Of a stretch of DNA of 64,000 nucleotides, positions 37,025-46,682 are shown piece by piece. Source of the DNA: Paracoccus tibetensis (lineage in GTDB: Bacteria > Pseudomonadota > Alphaproteobacteria > Rhodobacterales > Rhodobacteraceae). The stretch lies in the NCBI RefSeq assembly GCF_900102505.1, contig NZ_FMVT01000005.1, positions 124,001 through 188,000 on the forward strand, read 5' to 3'. How positions within the stretch are numbered: position 1 is the first letter of the stretch; every line of letters starts with the position of its first letter. The position numbers were made by a program, and so were the translations under genes. The notes under the pieces were generated by a model, which was not told where the DNA came from, searched no databases, and was given only the letters and a program-made list of their open reading frames with translations.

Positions 37025-39823
37025 TCAGTGCGCCTCGGCCCAGTTGGCGCCTTGGCCCGCATCGACGACCAGCGGGACCGAGAGCTTCACGGCCGGCTCG
37101 GCGGCGGCCTCCATCACCTCGCGGGCGCGCGCGATGAGCGGCTCGACCGCGTTTTCCTCGACCTCGAAGACCAGCTCGTCATGGACCTGGAGGAGCATTC
37201 GGGCGGGCATCCCCTCGATCGCGGCGGGCATGCGGATCATCGCGCGGCGGATGATGTCGGCAGCCGCGCCTTGGATCGGGGCGTTGATCGCCGCGCGCCG
37301 GGCGCCCCCGGCGGCGGGGCCGGACTGGTTGATGCCGGGTGTGTTGATGCGCCGCCCGAAGAGGGTGCGGACCGAGCCGTCGGCTTTCGCGTCGGCCACG
37401 GTGCGGTCCATGTAGGCGCGGATCTCGGGGAAGCGCTCAAAATAGGTGTCGATGAAGCTCTGCGCCTCGGCCCGCGGGATGCGCAGGTTGCGCGAGAGGC
37501 CGAAGCCCGAGATGCCGTAGATGACGCCGAAGTTGATGGCCTTGGCGCGGCGGCGGATCATCGGGTCCATGCCCTCCACCGGCACGCCGAACATCTGGCT
37601 GGCGGTCATGGCGTGGATGTCGATGCCTTCGCGGAAGGCCTGCTTCAGCGCCGGGATGTCGGCCACATGGGCGAGGATGCGCAGCTCGATCTGGCTGTAG
37701 TCGAGGCTGACGAGGCGGTGCCCCTCGGGCGCGATGAAGGCCTGGCGGATGCGGCGCCCCTCGTCCGTGCGGATGGGGATGTTCTGCAGGTTCGGCTCGG
37801 TCGAGGCGAGACGGCCGGTCTGGGCGCCGGCAATCGAGTAGCAGGTGTGCACGCGGCCGGTGTCCGGGTTCACATAGGTCGGCAGCGCGTCGGTATAGGT
37901 GGATTTCAGCTTGCTGATCTGGCGCCAGTCGAGAACGCGGGCCGGCAGGTCGTGGCCCTCGGCGGCCAGGTCCTCCAGCACGTCCGCGCTGGTCGAAAAG
38001 GCCCCGGTCTTGCCCTGCTTGCCGCCCGCAAGGCCCATGCGGTCGAACAGGATCTCGCCCAACTGCTTGGGACTGCCGATGTTGAAGCTGCCGCCGGCGA
38101 GGCCGTAGATCTCGTCCTCGAGCTGCGCCATCTTCTGCGCGAAGGCCCCCGACATGCGCGACAGGACCTGCGTGTCCACCTTGACCCCCGTCATCTCCAT
38201 CTGCCCGAGGACCGGGATCATCGGCGCCTCCAGCGTGTGATAGACGGTCACCACCCGCTCGGCCGGCAGCATCGGCGCGAAGTGGCGGTAAAGGCGCAGC
38301 GTGACCTCGGCATCCTCGGCGGCATAGGGCGCGGCCTTGTCGATGGCGACCTGCCCGAAATGGATCTGGCTCTTGCCCGAGCCGATCAGATCCTTGATCG
38401 GGATGCACTTGTGGCCGAGGTAGCGCTCGGCCAGCTCATCCATGCCGTGGTTGTGGGTGCCGGCATTCAGCGCGTAGGACATCAGCATCGTGTCCGCGAC
38501 CGGTGCCATGCGGATGCCATTGCGGGCCAGCAGCTTCCAGTCGTACTTCACGTTCTGGCCGATCTTCAGGATCGAGGCGTCCTCCAGCACCGGCCTCAGC
38601 GCGGCGAGCACCTCGGCCATCGGCAGCTGGCCCGCGACCGGCTGCGCGCTGCCGAACAGATCGTCGCTTCCCGACACATGGCCGAAGGGGATGTAGCAGG
38701 CCCGGCCCGGCGCAAGCGCTAGCGAAATGCCCACCAGCACCGCCCGCATGTCGTCGAGGCTGGTGGTCTCGGTGTCGAAGGCCACCTCGCCCGCCTCTCG
38801 GATGGCATCCACCCAGGTCTGAAGCGCCGCCATGTCAGTAACCGTCTCGTAGCCGGTGATGTCGATGGCGGGCAGCTCGGGCGCGGCGGGAGCCTCGGAC
38901 TGCGGGGCCGCCTTCACGGCCGGAGCCTCGGCGCCAAGCTTTTCGGCCACACGGTTGGTCAGGGTGCGGAACTCCATGTCCGTCAGGAAGGACAGAAGCC
39001 GCGCGGGGTCGGGGGCCTGCACGCCCAGCTCTTCCAACGGCACGTCCAGCGGCGTGTTGCAGTCCAGCTGCACGAGGCGCTTGCTGACGCGGATCTGCTC
39101 GGCGTGGTCGATCAGGGTCTGGCGGCGCTTGGGCTGCTTGATCTCGCCCGCCCGCTCCAAGAGCGCCTCCAGATCGCCGAATTCCTGGATCAGCAGGGCG
39201 GCGGTCTTGATGCCGATGCCGGGCGCGCCGGGCACGTTGTCGACCGCGTCCCCGGCCAGCGCCTGCACGTCCACCACGCGGTCGGGACCGACGCCGAACT
39301 TCTCGAAGACCTCGTCCGGGCCGATGGCCTTGTTCTTGATCGGGTCCAGCATCTCGACCCCGTCGCCGACCAGCTGCATCAGGTCCTTGTCGCTGCTGAC
39401 GATGGTGACGCGGCCGCCCGCCTCGCGCGCGCGGCAGGCATAGGCGGCGATGATGTCGTCTGCCTCGAAGCCCTCGGTCTCGATGCAGGCGATGTTGAAG
39501 GCGCGGGTCGCGTCGCGGGTCAGCGGGAATTGCGGGCGCAGGTCCTCGGGCGGCTCGGGGCGGTTTGCCTTGTAGGCGTTGTAAATCTCGTTGCGGAAGG
39601 TCTTGGAGGAATGATCGAAGATCACGGCCGCATGGGTGGGCGCGTTGCTGCCCGCGTCCTCCTGCACGTATTTCCACAGCATGTTGCAGAAGCCGGCGAC
39701 GGCGCCGACGGGCAGGCCGTCGGACTTGCGCGTCAGGGGGGGCAGCGCGTGATAGGCGCGGAAGATGAAGGCCGACCCGTCGATCAGATGCAGGTGGCAG
39801 CCCTTGCCGAATGCCTCGCCCAT
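37025..39823 (-). CDS. polA: DNA polymerase I
   Basis: A 932-residue family A polymerase. The 5'-3' exonuclease is residues ~1-300 ([27 protein letters not shown]). The 3'-5' exonuclease keeps its metal ligands ([10 protein letters not shown]; later a Tyr/Asp motif in YAAEDAEVT), so proofreading should be active. The polymerase motifs are [22 protein letters not shown] and [10 protein letters not shown]. The start is the second of two ATGs (39829, 39823), 7 bases from GAGGGA. It runs opposite to hemN, ending 61 bp from it. The short intervening sequence shows nothing notable. Confidence 0.96.
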   Translation of the reverse strand: MGEAFGKGCHLHLIDGSAFIFRAYHALPPLTRKSDGLPVGAVAGFCNMLWKYVQEDAGSNAPTHAAVIFDHSSKTFRNEIYNAYKANRPEPPEDLRPQFPLTRDATRAFNIACIETEGFEADDIIAAYACRAREAGGRVTIVSSDKDLMQLVGDGVEMLDPIKNKAIGPDEVFEKFGVGPDRVVDVQALAGDAVDNVPGAPGIGIKTAALLIQEFGDLEALLERAGEIKQPKRRQTLIDHAEQIRVSKRLVQLDCNTPLDVPLEELGVQAPDPARLLSFLTDMEFRTLTNRVAEKLGAEAPAVKAAPQSEAPAAPELPAIDITGYETVTDMAALQTWVDAIREAGEVAFDTETTSLDDMRAVLVGISLALAPGRACYIPFGHVSGSDDLFGSAQPVAGQLPMAEVLAALRPVLEDASILKIGQNVKYDWKLLARNGIRMAPVADTMLMSYALNAGTHNHGMDELAERYLGHKCIPIKDLIGSGKSQIHFGQVAIDKAAPYAAEDAEVTLRLYRHFAPMLPAERVVTVYHTLEAPMIPVLGQMEMTGVKVDTQVLSRMSGAFAQKMAQLEDEIYGLAGGSFNIGSPKQLGEILFDRMGLAGGKQGKTGAFSTSADVLEDLAAEGHDLPARVLDWRQISKLKSTYTDALPTYVNPDTGRVHTCYSIAGAQTGRLASTEPNLQNIPIRTDEGRRIRQAFIAPEGHRLVSLDYSQIELRILAHVADIPALKQAFREGIDIHAMTASQMFGVPVEGMDPMIRRRAKAINFGVIYGISGFGLSRNLRIPRAEAQSFIDTYFERFPEIRAYMDRTVADAKADGSVRTLFGRRINTPGINQSGPAAGGARRAAINAPIQGAAADIIRRAMIRMPAAIEGMPARMLLQVHDELVFEVEENAVEPLIARAREVMEAAAEPAVKLSVPLVVDAGQGANWAEAH

Positions 39824-39898
39824 GCTCATGTCCCTCGCGCTGCTGACGGCCCGCTTGTGCCATGCGGGGCCGCGATCTTCCACCCGCCAGAGGTAGTG

Positions 39899-40066
39899 AT
39901 GCCGAAGATGCGCCGAAAGGCCGACCTGCCGCAGAAGACCTGCGCCGCCTGCGGGCGGCCGTTCCGCTGGCGCAAGAAGTGGGAGAAGGTCTGGGACGAG
40001 GTGCGCTACTGCTCGGACCGCTGCCGCGGCGAGGCGCGAAAGGCTGGCAAGGCCAGCCCGCCGTGA
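39899..40066 (+). CDS. DUF2256 small zinc-ribbon protein
   Basis: A 55-residue basic protein of the DUF2256 family. Two CxxC-type pairs (CAACGRPF and YCSDRCRG) form a likely zinc ribbon around the invariant-looking [16 protein letters not shown]. Function unknown. The ATG has AGAGG upstream; the frame extends far back through polA but only this part is credible. The stop lies inside the shared terminator hairpin. Confidence 0.82.
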   Translation: MPKMRRKADLPQKTCAACGRPFRWRKKWEKVWDEVRYCSDRCRGEARKAGKASPP

Positions 40067-40093
40067 CGGCCCCCTCGATGGGGGCCGTCACGG
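40061..40093. terminator. Bidirectional terminator hairpin
   Basis: A perfect 14-bp stem (CCGTGACGGCCCCC with its complement) closes on a TCGAT loop between two convergent genes. It includes the stop codon of the DUF2256 gene. No long T-run on either side. Confidence 0.78.
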
Positions 40094-40127
40094 CGTCCCC
40101 CTCGGGTCAGGCGGCCGGGACGGAAGA

Positions 40128-40373
40128 TCAGTGGTCGTCGCCCGCCGCGTGCACCGGGTCCAGCACGAAGCGCTTGTCGCAGTAGCCGCAATCGACATAC
40201 CCCGTCTCGGAGATCGCCAGCCACACGCGCGGATGGCCCATGCCCGCGCCGTCGTCGCCGTCGCAGCTGACGCGGCGGGTCGTCACCGTCACCGTCACCG
40301 GCGGCGGCAGGACCAGCGCCTCGGGGCCTGTCTCGGTGGACAGCGGGTTCTCGGGCGTCACGTGCTGCGTCAT
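40128..40373 (-). CDS. Zinc-finger domain protein (zf-CHCC type)
   Basis: An 81-residue protein with a C-terminal C-H-C-C zinc motif: Cys in [10 protein letters not shown], His in GMGHPRVWL, and CGYC. This resembles the domain of the mitochondrial complex I subunit NDUFS6 and its alphaproteobacterial relatives, though most bacterial members are uncharacterised. The start is [10 protein letters not shown]; upstream in-frame sequence is antisense to the ABC gene leader. Convergent with the DUF2256 gene. Confidence 0.82.
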   Translation of the reverse strand: MTQHVTPENPLSTETGPEALVLPPPVTVTVTTRRVSCDGDDGAGMGHPRVWLAISETGYVDCGYCDKRFVLDPVHAAGDDH

Positions 40374-40461
40374 GGCGGGCCTTCTTGTGGCGACTGCGTT
40401 CCTCTGGTCTAACCCAATACCGCAGCCGCCGCGCCCTTCGCAAGCACCGCAAGGACCCATC

Positions 40462-41385
40462 ATGAGCCATGCCATCGAGATCGAGGGCCTTCGCAAGACC
40501 TATGCCGCGCAGGGCAACGCGCCCGCCAAGGAGGCGCTGAAGGGGATCGACCTCGCCATCCCCGCCGGCAGCATCTTCGGGCTTCTGGGGCCGAACGGCG
40601 CCGGCAAGTCAACGATGATCAACATCCTTGCGGGGCTGGTGAACAAGACCTCCGGCCGCGTCTCGATCTGGGGCTTCGACCAGGACCGGAACCCCCGCCA
40701 GTCCCGCGCCGCCATCGGCGTCATGCCGCAAGAGCTGAACATGGACCCGTTCTTCTCGCCCCGCGCCAGCCTCGAGGTGCAGGCGGGCCTTTACGGCGTG
40801 CCCAAGGCCGAGCGCTGGACGGACGAGCTGCTGGCGCTGGTCGGGCTGACTGATCAGGCCAATGCCTATGCGCGCAACCTCTCGGGCGGGATGAAGCGGC
40901 GGCTGCTGCTGGCGAAGGCATTGGTCCACCGCCCGCAGATCCTGGTCCTCGACGAGCCGACGGCGGGCGTCGACATCACCCTGCGCGAGATGCTGTGGCA
41001 GAATGTCCGCCGCCTGAACGAGGCCGGGATGACCATCATCCTGACCACGCACTACCTTCAGGAGGCCGAGCAGATGTGCGACGAGATCGCCATCATCAAC
41101 CATGGCGAGCTGGTGATCCGCCAGCCGACGCAGCAGCTTCTGGCCCGGACCGACCGTAAGACGCTGGTGCTCGACACTGGCGGCACCGCCGCGCTGCCGC
41201 CCCTGCCCGAGGGCGCCAAGGCCGAGCGCCGCGCCGACGGCCGCTTCGCGATCAGCTACCCGCCCTCGCGCCTGCGCGCCGACCAGCTGATCGACGCGCT
41301 GCGCGGGGCCTCGGTGCCGATCCTCGACGTGGCGACCGAGGAGGCGGACCTCGAGGATGTCTTCGTCGAGTTGACGCGCAACTGA
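40462..41385 (+). CDS. ABC transporter ATP-binding protein (drug/polysaccharide export type)
   Basis: A 307-residue ATPase with Walker [10 protein letters not shown], signature LSGGMKRRL, Walker B ILVLDEP and the H-loop TTHYL. The C-terminal ~80 residues form the extra domain seen in CcmA/YadG-type exporters. No permease gene is adjacent, unlike the usual yadGH pair, so the membrane partner must be encoded elsewhere. The ATG follows AAGGA. The stop is only 4 bp from the HIT gene stop on the other strand. Substrate unknown. Confidence 0.88.
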   Translation: MSHAIEIEGLRKTYAAQGNAPAKEALKGIDLAIPAGSIFGLLGPNGAGKSTMINILAGLVNKTSGRVSIWGFDQDRNPRQSRAAIGVMPQELNMDPFFSPRASLEVQAGLYGVPKAERWTDELLALVGLTDQANAYARNLSGGMKRRLLLAKALVHRPQILVLDEPTAGVDITLREMLWQNVRRLNEAGMTIILTTHYLQEAEQMCDEIAIINHGELVIRQPTQQLLARTDRKTLVLDTGGTAALPPLPEGAKAERRADGRFAISYPPSRLRADQLIDALRGASVPILDVATEEADLEDVFVELTRN

Positions 41386-41389
41386 GCCC

Positions 41390-41767
41390 TCAGCGCGAGA
41401 CCATCGGCCCCATCACCTGCCCGCCAAGGATGTGCAGGTGGAAATGCGGCACCTCCTGCACCCCGTGGGTGCCCGCGTTGGTTATGGCGCGGAAGCCCTC
41501 GCCCCCGGCCTCCAGCCCGACGCCCTCGACCGCGCAGACCTTGGCGCAGAGGCGCATGAAGGCGACGATCTCGGCCTCGGCCGCGTTCGCGGCGAAGTCG
41601 TCGAAGCTGACATAGCGGCCCTTGGGGATCACCAGCACGTGGCTTGCCGCCTGCGGGCGGATGTCGCGGAAGGCCAGCGCGTGGTCGTTCTCGGCCACGG
41701 TCTGGTTCGGGATCTCGCCGCGCAGGATGCGGGCGAAGATGTTGTCGTCGTCATAGGTCAAAGCCAT
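41390..41767 (-). CDS. HIT family hydrolase (HinT-like)
   Basis: A 125-residue histidine-triad protein with the catalytic HxHxH motif (PHFHLHILGG) and the N-terminal DDDNIFARILRGEIP typical of HinT, an adenosine phosphoramidase. It lies 15 bp downstream of the glycosyltransferase gene on the same strand and is likely in one transcript with it. The ATG has AGAGGAC upstream. Confidence 0.92.
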   Translation of the reverse strand: MALTYDDDNIFARILRGEIPNQTVAENDHALAFRDIRPQAASHVLVIPKGRYVSFDDFAANAAEAEIVAFMRLCAKVCAVEGVGLEAGGEGFRAITNAGTHGVQEVPHFHLHILGGQVMGPMVSR

Positions 41768-41782
41768 GGCATGTCCTCTGGA

Positions 41783-43360
41783 TCAGTCGGCAAACAGATG
41801 CGGCGTCTCGGCGATCTGCCAAGCCACGTCCTGCGGCAGGTCGAGGAAAGCTGCAAGCGCCGCCGCATTCGCGGCCGTGTCGCGATGGGCGGCGATGGTG
41901 CCGAGGCGGTCGTATTCTCCCTCGCACAGGCGCTCGGCCTCGTGCTCGAGATCGCTGCGCACGACCGGCAGCAGCCGCTCGACCACGTCGCCGGGCGCGT
42001 CGGCGCTGATCAGCCCGATCCGGTGCATGTGGCCGCGCAGGTAGCCGTCATCGAAGCTGCAATCGACATGGAGGACGCGCAGCTCGGCCCGGTCCCGCGC
42101 GAGATCGGCCAGCAGCCCCTCGGCCGCCGGATCGACGCACATGACGAGGTTCCGGCTTTCGAACTGGTCGAAGAGCAGCTTGATCAGCGCCCGCCGGTGC
42201 CGCTCGCGCTTGGGCAGGGTCGAGGCGACGCCGCCCATGTCGGGCAGGTTCGCCTCCAGCTCGTTGAAGAGGTAGTCCACCGCCGGGATCGCGGTCAGCT
42301 CGCGGATGCGCGCGGTCAGCCGCTTGGCGACATGCCATTTCTTCGCCGCGATCACGTGCAGCACGCGGTTCGCGCCAAGCGAGCCGTCGGTCTCCCAGAA
42401 GCGCGGGGCGAAGCGGCGCCCGATCCGTCCCCGCCCGGTCAGGAAGGCGAAGAGCCGCCGCCCCTCGCCGGTGACCGCGAATTCCTGCCCCGTCGCCTGC
42501 CACAGCGAACCGAGCCGGGCGCGCAGCTCAAGCGCCTCGGGGCTGATCTTGCGCGCGAAAAGGTAGTCCTGGCGCAGCAGCAGGTCGTAGTGGTCGTTGT
42601 AAAAGGTGACGGGCATCCCGTAGTCGGTGAAGATCAGGAAGGTCAGCGTGCGCGAGCGGATCTCGCTGCGCGGCACCAGATGGGCCACCAGCGTCTGGAA
42701 GAACGTCTCGTCCGGGATCCAGGTCGTGCTGAAGAAGCGGCGGATCTCGGGGCGGCTGCGGATCAGCTCGAGGATGGCCTCGACGGTGTGGCGGCGCAGG
42801 CACCACCATTGCGAGCCGATCATCACCTGCAGGTCCGCCGGCACCTCGCGCCTCAGCCCGAGCCGCTTCTGCAATTCGAGGCTGGCATAGAACAGCTGCT
42901 TCTGCGTGCGCTCGTTGAACCAGTGCCGGTAGGTCAGCCGCTCTTCCTTGATGCCGGTCTTGATCCACTCGCTCTCGAAGAAGTCGAAGCTTTCGATGTA
43001 GTCGCAATCCGCCGCGTCCAGGAAGGCGCGGGCGTATTCGGCCGACTTCACCGGCATGCAGTCGCCCGAGAGCATGTAGAAATGCGTCGCCTGCGGGAAG
43101 GCCGCCTCGGCCGCGCGCAGCGCCTCGAGCGTGGCGGCGACCAGCGACCACTCGCCCCACCCGCAGCGCACGCGCCTGGCGGCGAAGGTGACGCCCGGAT
43201 GATCGCCAAGCGCCTCGCTGATCTGCTGGAACATCGCGGCCGGCGCCGAGCGGTCGAAATGGATCGACACGTAGTCGCCCGTCGCCGTCAGGCGCCGCGC
43301 CTGGTCGATCACCCCCTGCGGGTCCTTGTGGGTCAGCAGGATAAAGGCGATGCGAGCCAT
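41783..43360 (-). CDS. Core-2/I-branching-type glycosyltransferase with extra C-terminal domain
   Basis: A 525-residue protein. Residues ~1-270 match the GT14-like core-2/I-branching family: N-terminal RIAFILLTHKDP, then HFYMLSGDCMPVKS and SQWWCLRRHTVEAIL. Such enzymes add GlcNAc or xylose in beta-1,6 or O-linkage. The remaining ~250 residues form a separate domain that I believe is DUF5928, known from Rhodobacterales; its role is unknown. No membrane helix is visible, so it acts in the cytoplasm. It is divergent from a sulfotransferase gene, which suggests joint work on a surface glycan; that is inference. Confidence 0.8.
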   Translation of the reverse strand: MARIAFILLTHKDPQGVIDQARRLTATGDYVSIHFDRSAPAAMFQQISEALGDHPGVTFAARRVRCGWGEWSLVAATLEALRAAEAAFPQATHFYMLSGDCMPVKSAEYARAFLDAADCDYIESFDFFESEWIKTGIKEERLTYRHWFNERTQKQLFYASLELQKRLGLRREVPADLQVMIGSQWWCLRRHTVEAILELIRSRPEIRRFFSTTWIPDETFFQTLVAHLVPRSEIRSRTLTFLIFTDYGMPVTFYNDHYDLLLRQDYLFARKISPEALELRARLGSLWQATGQEFAVTGEGRRLFAFLTGRGRIGRRFAPRFWETDGSLGANRVLHVIAAKKWHVAKRLTARIRELTAIPAVDYLFNELEANLPDMGGVASTLPKRERHRRALIKLLFDQFESRNLVMCVDPAAEGLLADLARDRAELRVLHVDCSFDDGYLRGHMHRIGLISADAPGDVVERLLPVVRSDLEHEAERLCEGEYDRLGTIAAHRDTAANAAALAAFLDLPQDVAWQIAETPHLFAD

Positions 43361-43432
43361 GGCACGGGATCACTCTGAGACATGTTTTTGTTGCACGCGG
43401 GGGGAGAAGCCGTTGAAAATCTCGCCCGGTTC

Positions 43433-43459
43433 TGTTTTCACAGTGTGTAAACGAAAACA
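43433..43459. promoter_or_regulatory. Candidate operator in the glycosyltransferase/sulfotransferase intergenic region
   Basis: TGTTTTC and GAAAACA form a perfect 7-bp inverted repeat around a 13-base spacer in the most A/T-rich stretch nearby (43380-43460). The half-site spacing of about two helical turns suits a dimeric regulator. No known consensus matches. Confidence 0.4.
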
Positions 43460-43526
43460 ACGATGGGGCAAGCCGGTGGGCACCGTGTTTCGCGCCATGG
43501 TAGAACCCTGCGGCAGAGGCGACAGA

Positions 43527-44345
43527 ATGGGATTTCCAGGCGTCTGGATGACGGAAAGCGAAAGCATGGTGTATCGGGTGGTGCCGAAATGCGCCTGTTC
43601 GACCATCGGCCAGATCATGTTCTACTCGGATCACGGACGCTTCTTCGACGGGGACATCCACGATTCCAAGAACGGGCTGCACAAGTGGTCGCAGGATCAC
43701 AGCCACGACCCGATCGAGCAGGCCGTCCGCGCCGGCCGCGGCGTCAGCTTCACCTGCGTGCGCAACCCCTACGCCCGCATCCTGTCCTCGTTCTTTGACA
43801 AGATCGCCGGCATCCAGCGCAACGGCCGCCGCTACCGCGGCAACCTGGTGCCGCAGCTGATCCAGCGCTACGGCATCGATGTCGGCAGCCCCGAGAACGA
43901 TTTCGACTTCGACCAGATCGCCAGCTTCCGCCGCTTCCTGCTCTTCGCACGCGACACCATCCGCTTCCGCAAGCCGATGGAGCCGGACATCCACTGGTCC
44001 GCGATGTCCGGCCACATCTCGACCTTCATCGTGAACGGCGGCCATTACGACCAGATCTTCTACACCGAGACCTTCAACGAGGGGATGGCGGCCGTGCTGG
44101 ACGCGGCCGAGACGCCGGTGAAGGTCGACCTGGCCGAGGTGCCGCGCTTCAACGAATCCGAAGGGCACGGCCCCAAGCGCGCCCACAAAGTCAGCGAGTA
44201 TTTCGACGATCTCTCGCGCCACCTGATCTGGGAAATCTACCGCGACGACTTCAAGCTGTTCCGCTACGACTTCGAGAACCCGGACAACAAGCTGCCGATC
44301 GGCGAGATCGACCTCGACGAGGTCCACGCCAAGCTGGGCCGCTGA
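43527..44345 (+). CDS. Sulfotransferase family 2 domain protein
   Basis: A 272-residue PAPS-dependent sulfotransferase of the carbohydrate type. The 5'-phosphosulfate loop is PKCACST at residues 20-26 and the 3'-phosphate site RNPYARILSS begins at residue 79. It should place sulfate on a sugar, probably of an exported or surface glycan. The ATG with AGAGG seven bases upstream is chosen; other in-frame ATGs occur at 43497, 43548 and 43566. Divergent from the glycosyltransferase, with 166 bp between starts. Confidence 0.82.
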   Translation: MGFPGVWMTESESMVYRVVPKCACSTIGQIMFYSDHGRFFDGDIHDSKNGLHKWSQDHSHDPIEQAVRAGRGVSFTCVRNPYARILSSFFDKIAGIQRNGRRYRGNLVPQLIQRYGIDVGSPENDFDFDQIASFRRFLLFARDTIRFRKPMEPDIHWSAMSGHISTFIVNGGHYDQIFYTETFNEGMAAVLDAAETPVKVDLAEVPRFNESEGHGPKRAHKVSEYFDDLSRHLIWEIYRDDFKLFRYDFENPDNKLPIGEIDLDEVHAKLGR

Positions 44346-44368
44346 GCCCCGTCAGGACGACATGAAAA

Positions 44369-44399
44369 AGGCGGCGCTTCCCCGCAGGAAGCGCCGCCT
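44369..44399 (-). terminator. Terminator of acpP
   Basis: A perfect 12-bp stem (GGCGGCGCTTCC with its complement), loop CCGCA, followed on the minus strand by TTTTT. It may also stop the sulfotransferase transcript. A separate perfect 16-bp palindrome lies at 44403-44418. Confidence 0.88.
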
Positions 44400-44429
44400 C
44401 TTGCCTGCCGCGGCAGGCGGGTGGCCTGA

Positions 44430-44663
44430 TCAGACCGCGCCCTTGATGAAGGTCACCGCGTCGCCGACGGTCTGGATGGTCTCGGCGGCGTCGTCGGGGA
44501 TCTCGATCCCGAACTCTTCCTCGAAAGCCATCACCAGCTCGACGGTGTCGAGGCTGTCGGCGCCCAGATCGTCGATGAACGAAGCGGATTCGACCACCTT
44601 GTCCTCGTCGACACCCAGGTGCTCGACCACGATCTTCTTCACGCGATCAGCGATATCGCTCAT
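44430..44663 (-). CDS. acpP: Acyl carrier protein
   Basis: A 77-residue acidic acyl carrier protein. The phosphopantetheine attachment serine is in [13 protein letters not shown]. It carries growing acyl chains in fatty-acid synthesis. The ATG is preceded by GAGGTT. It lies 150 bp after fabG with its own candidate promoter and a hairpin-forming leader (CCGC-TTTA-GCGG), so it is probably expressed at a higher level than fabG and fabD. Confidence 0.97.
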   Translation of the reverse strand: MSDIADRVKKIVVEHLGVDEDKVVESASFIDDLGADSLDTVELVMAFEEEFGIEIPDDAAETIQTVGDAVTFIKGAV

Positions 44664-44760
44664 GTCATAACCTCATTGTCGCGGGCATCCGCCCAAGTTT
44701 CACGCAGGCCCCGAGGGGCCCGGTTCAGCACAGGGCGGTTCCCCTGCCGCTAAAGCGGGG

Positions 44761-44788
44761 GATATAGCACCCCTTGGACCTCTTGCAA
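44761..44788 (-). promoter_or_regulatory. Candidate promoter of acpP
   Basis: On the minus strand TTGCAA (44788-44783) and TATATC (44766-44761) are separated by 16 bp in the fabG-acpP space. Confidence 0.55.
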
Positions 44789-44813
44789 CCGCTTTCGCAG
44801 CGGCACGAGGCCG

Positions 44814-45551
44814 TCAGATCATCGCCATGCCGCCATTCACATGCAGCGTGGCGCCGGTCACGTAGCCCGCCTCGGGGCTGGCCAGATAGAGCACCGCGGC
44901 CGCGATCTCTTCAGGGCTGCCCATGCGGCCTGCGGGGATCTGCGTCAGGATCTTGCCCTTCTGCTCCTCGTTCAGCTTGTCAGTCATCGCGGTGGCGATG
45001 AAGCCGGGCGCCACGCAGTTCACCGTGATCCCGCGGCTGGCCACCTCATAGGCCAGCGACTTCGACATGCCGACCAGCCCCGCCTTGGCGGCGGCATAGT
45101 TCCCCTGCCCCGGATTTCCCGTCGCCCCCACGACCGAGGTGATGTTGACGATCCGCCCCCACCGCGCCTTCATCATGCCCCGCAAGGCCGCGCGCGACAG
45201 GCGGAAGACGCCGGTCAGGTTGACCTCCAGCACCTGCGCCCATTCCTCGTCGGACATGCGCATGAAGAGGTTGTCGCGCGTGATCCCGGCATTGTTCACC
45301 AGGATGTCCACGCTGCCCATCGCCCCGGCCGCGTCCTTCAGCAGCCTCGCCGGGGCCTCCGCCTCCGACAGGTTCGCCGGCACCACATGCGCCCGCTCGC
45401 CCAAGGCGTCCGCCAGCTCGCGCAGCGGCCCCTCGCGCGTCCCGGACAGAGCCACGGTCGCCCCCGTCCCATGCAGCGCCGTCGCGATCGCGCCGCCGAT
45501 CCCGCCCGAGGCGCCCGTCACCAGCGCCGTCTTTCCCGTCAGGTCGAACAT
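44814..45551 (-). CDS. fabG: 3-oxoacyl-[acyl-carrier-protein] reductase
   Basis: A 245-residue NADPH-dependent ketoacyl-ACP reductase of the SDR fold. Motifs are TGASGGIGGAIA, NNAG, the catalytic tyrosine/lysine in NYAAAKAGLVGMS, and the FabG-type ending GATLHVNGGMAMI. The start is the ATG six bases after AAAGGA. It is separated from fabD by 75 bp that hold copy C of the composite 3'-end element. Confidence 0.96.
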   Translation of the reverse strand: MFDLTGKTALVTGASGGIGGAIATALHGTGATVALSGTREGPLRELADALGERAHVVPANLSEAEAPARLLKDAAGAMGSVDILVNNAGITRDNLFMRMSDEEWAQVLEVNLTGVFRLSRAALRGMMKARWGRIVNITSVVGATGNPGQGNYAAAKAGLVGMSKSLAYEVASRGITVNCVAPGFIATAMTDKLNEEQKGKILTQIPAGRMGSPEEIAAAVLYLASPEAGYVTGATLHVNGGMAMI

Positions 45552-45563
45552 GCCCGGTCCTTT

Positions 45564-45615
45564 CATCTTCTGTGCAAAAATATCCTCGGGGGGGTCCGGG
45601 GGGCGAAGCGCCCCC
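45564..45615 (-). repeat. 3'-end composite element, copy C (between fabD and fabG)
   Basis: Read on the minus strand: a GGGGGCG/CGCCCCC hairpin (45615-45599) 11 bases after the fabD stop, a run of seven C, then the core GGATATTT (45585-45578), TT, GCACAGAAGATG (45575-45564). The second small hairpin seen in the other copies is missing here. The fabG ATG follows 13 bases later. Confidence 0.8.
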
Positions 45616-45626
45616 GGCTTCCCGGC

Positions 45627-46553
45627 TCAGCCCTTCAGCGCCGCGATATCGGCAGGCGCGCCCAGGTTCCTCACGACCGCGTCCTTCGCGATCCGCTTGA
45701 TCATGCCGGACAAAGCCTTGCCCGCCCCGATCTCCCAGAACTCGGTCACGCCCGTCTCGGCCATGTTCGCGATGCTCTCGCGCCAGCGCACGGTCCCCGT
45801 GACCTGCTCGACCAGCAGGCGGCGGATCGCGCCCGGCTCGGTCACCGGCTCGGCGCGGACATTGGCGAAGACCGGCACGGCCGGCACGTTGATCTCGACC
45901 GCGGCCAAGGCGTCGGCCATGGCCGCCGCCGCCGGCTGCATCAGGACCGAGTGGAACGGCGCCGAGACCGGCAGCATCAGCGCGCGTTTCGCGCCCGCCG
46001 CCTTCATCGCCTCGGCCGCCCGCTCGACCGCCGCCTTGTGGCCCGAGATGACGACCTGCGCCGGATCGTTGTCGTTGGCCGCCTCGACGACCTCGTCGCC
46101 GGCCACCTCGCGCGCGATCCGGTCCACGGTTTCGAAATCCAGCCCGAGGATCGCCGCCATCGCGCCCTGCCCCACCGGCACCGCCTCCTGCATGGCCTGC
46201 CCGCGCAGGCGCAGAAGCCGCGCCGTGTCCGTCAGGCTCAGCGCCCCCGCCGCGCACAGCGCCGAGTATTCGCCAAGCGAATGACCCGCCACGAAGTCGG
46301 CGTCCGTGATCGCGAAGCCCTCGGCCTCCAGCGCGCGAAAGGCCGCCATCGAGGTGGCCATCAGCGCGGGCTGGGCGTTCTGCGTCAGGGTCAGCGTCTC
46401 GGCATCGCCCTCCCAGATGAGCTGCGACAGGCTCTCGCCAAGCGCCTCGTCCACCTCGTCGAAGACCGCCTTGGCGGCCGGATAGGCGCCGGCCAGCTCG
46501 CGGCCCATGCCGATGGTCTGCGCGCCCTGCCCCGGAAAGACGAATGCCCGCAT
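45627..46553 (-). CDS. fabD: Malonyl-CoA:acyl carrier protein transacylase
   Basis: A 308-residue transacylase that loads malonyl groups onto ACP. The active-site serine is in AGHSLGEYSAL and the catalytic histidine in SAPFHSVLM; FPGQGAQ opens the protein. It heads the minus-strand fabD-fabG-acpP set. It starts just downstream of ndk, behind that gene's terminator. Confidence 0.96.
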   Translation of the reverse strand: MRAFVFPGQGAQTIGMGRELAGAYPAAKAVFDEVDEALGESLSQLIWEGDAETLTLTQNAQPALMATSMAAFRALEAEGFAITDADFVAGHSLGEYSALCAAGALSLTDTARLLRLRGQAMQEAVPVGQGAMAAILGLDFETVDRIAREVAGDEVVEAANDNDPAQVVISGHKAAVERAAEAMKAAGAKRALMLPVSAPFHSVLMQPAAAAMADALAAVEINVPAVPVFANVRAEPVTEPGAIRRLLVEQVTGTVRWRESIANMAETGVTEFWEIGAGKALSGMIKRIAKDAVVRNLGAPADIAALKG

Positions 46554-46631
46554 GAGGCTCTCCCTGAATTCATTGCGTTGCAGACGGGCATAACCGCTCG
46601 GCCCCGCTGCCGCAACTCGCAGCAGCGCAAG

Positions 46632-46655
46632 AAAAAGGGGCGCCGAAGCGCCCCG
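46632..46655 (-). terminator. Intrinsic terminator of ndk
   Basis: GGGGCGC/GCGCCCC with a CGAA loop, followed on the minus strand by TTTTT, 29 bases after the ndk stop. Confidence 0.88.
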
Positions 46656-46682
46656 TTCCCCAATTCCGGATCTGGAAACCGA

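Noticed and set aside
44403..44418. Perfect 16-bp palindrome between the acpP stop and its terminator
   Set aside because: Short GC palindromes are frequent in this DNA; next to a strong terminator it needs no separate function.
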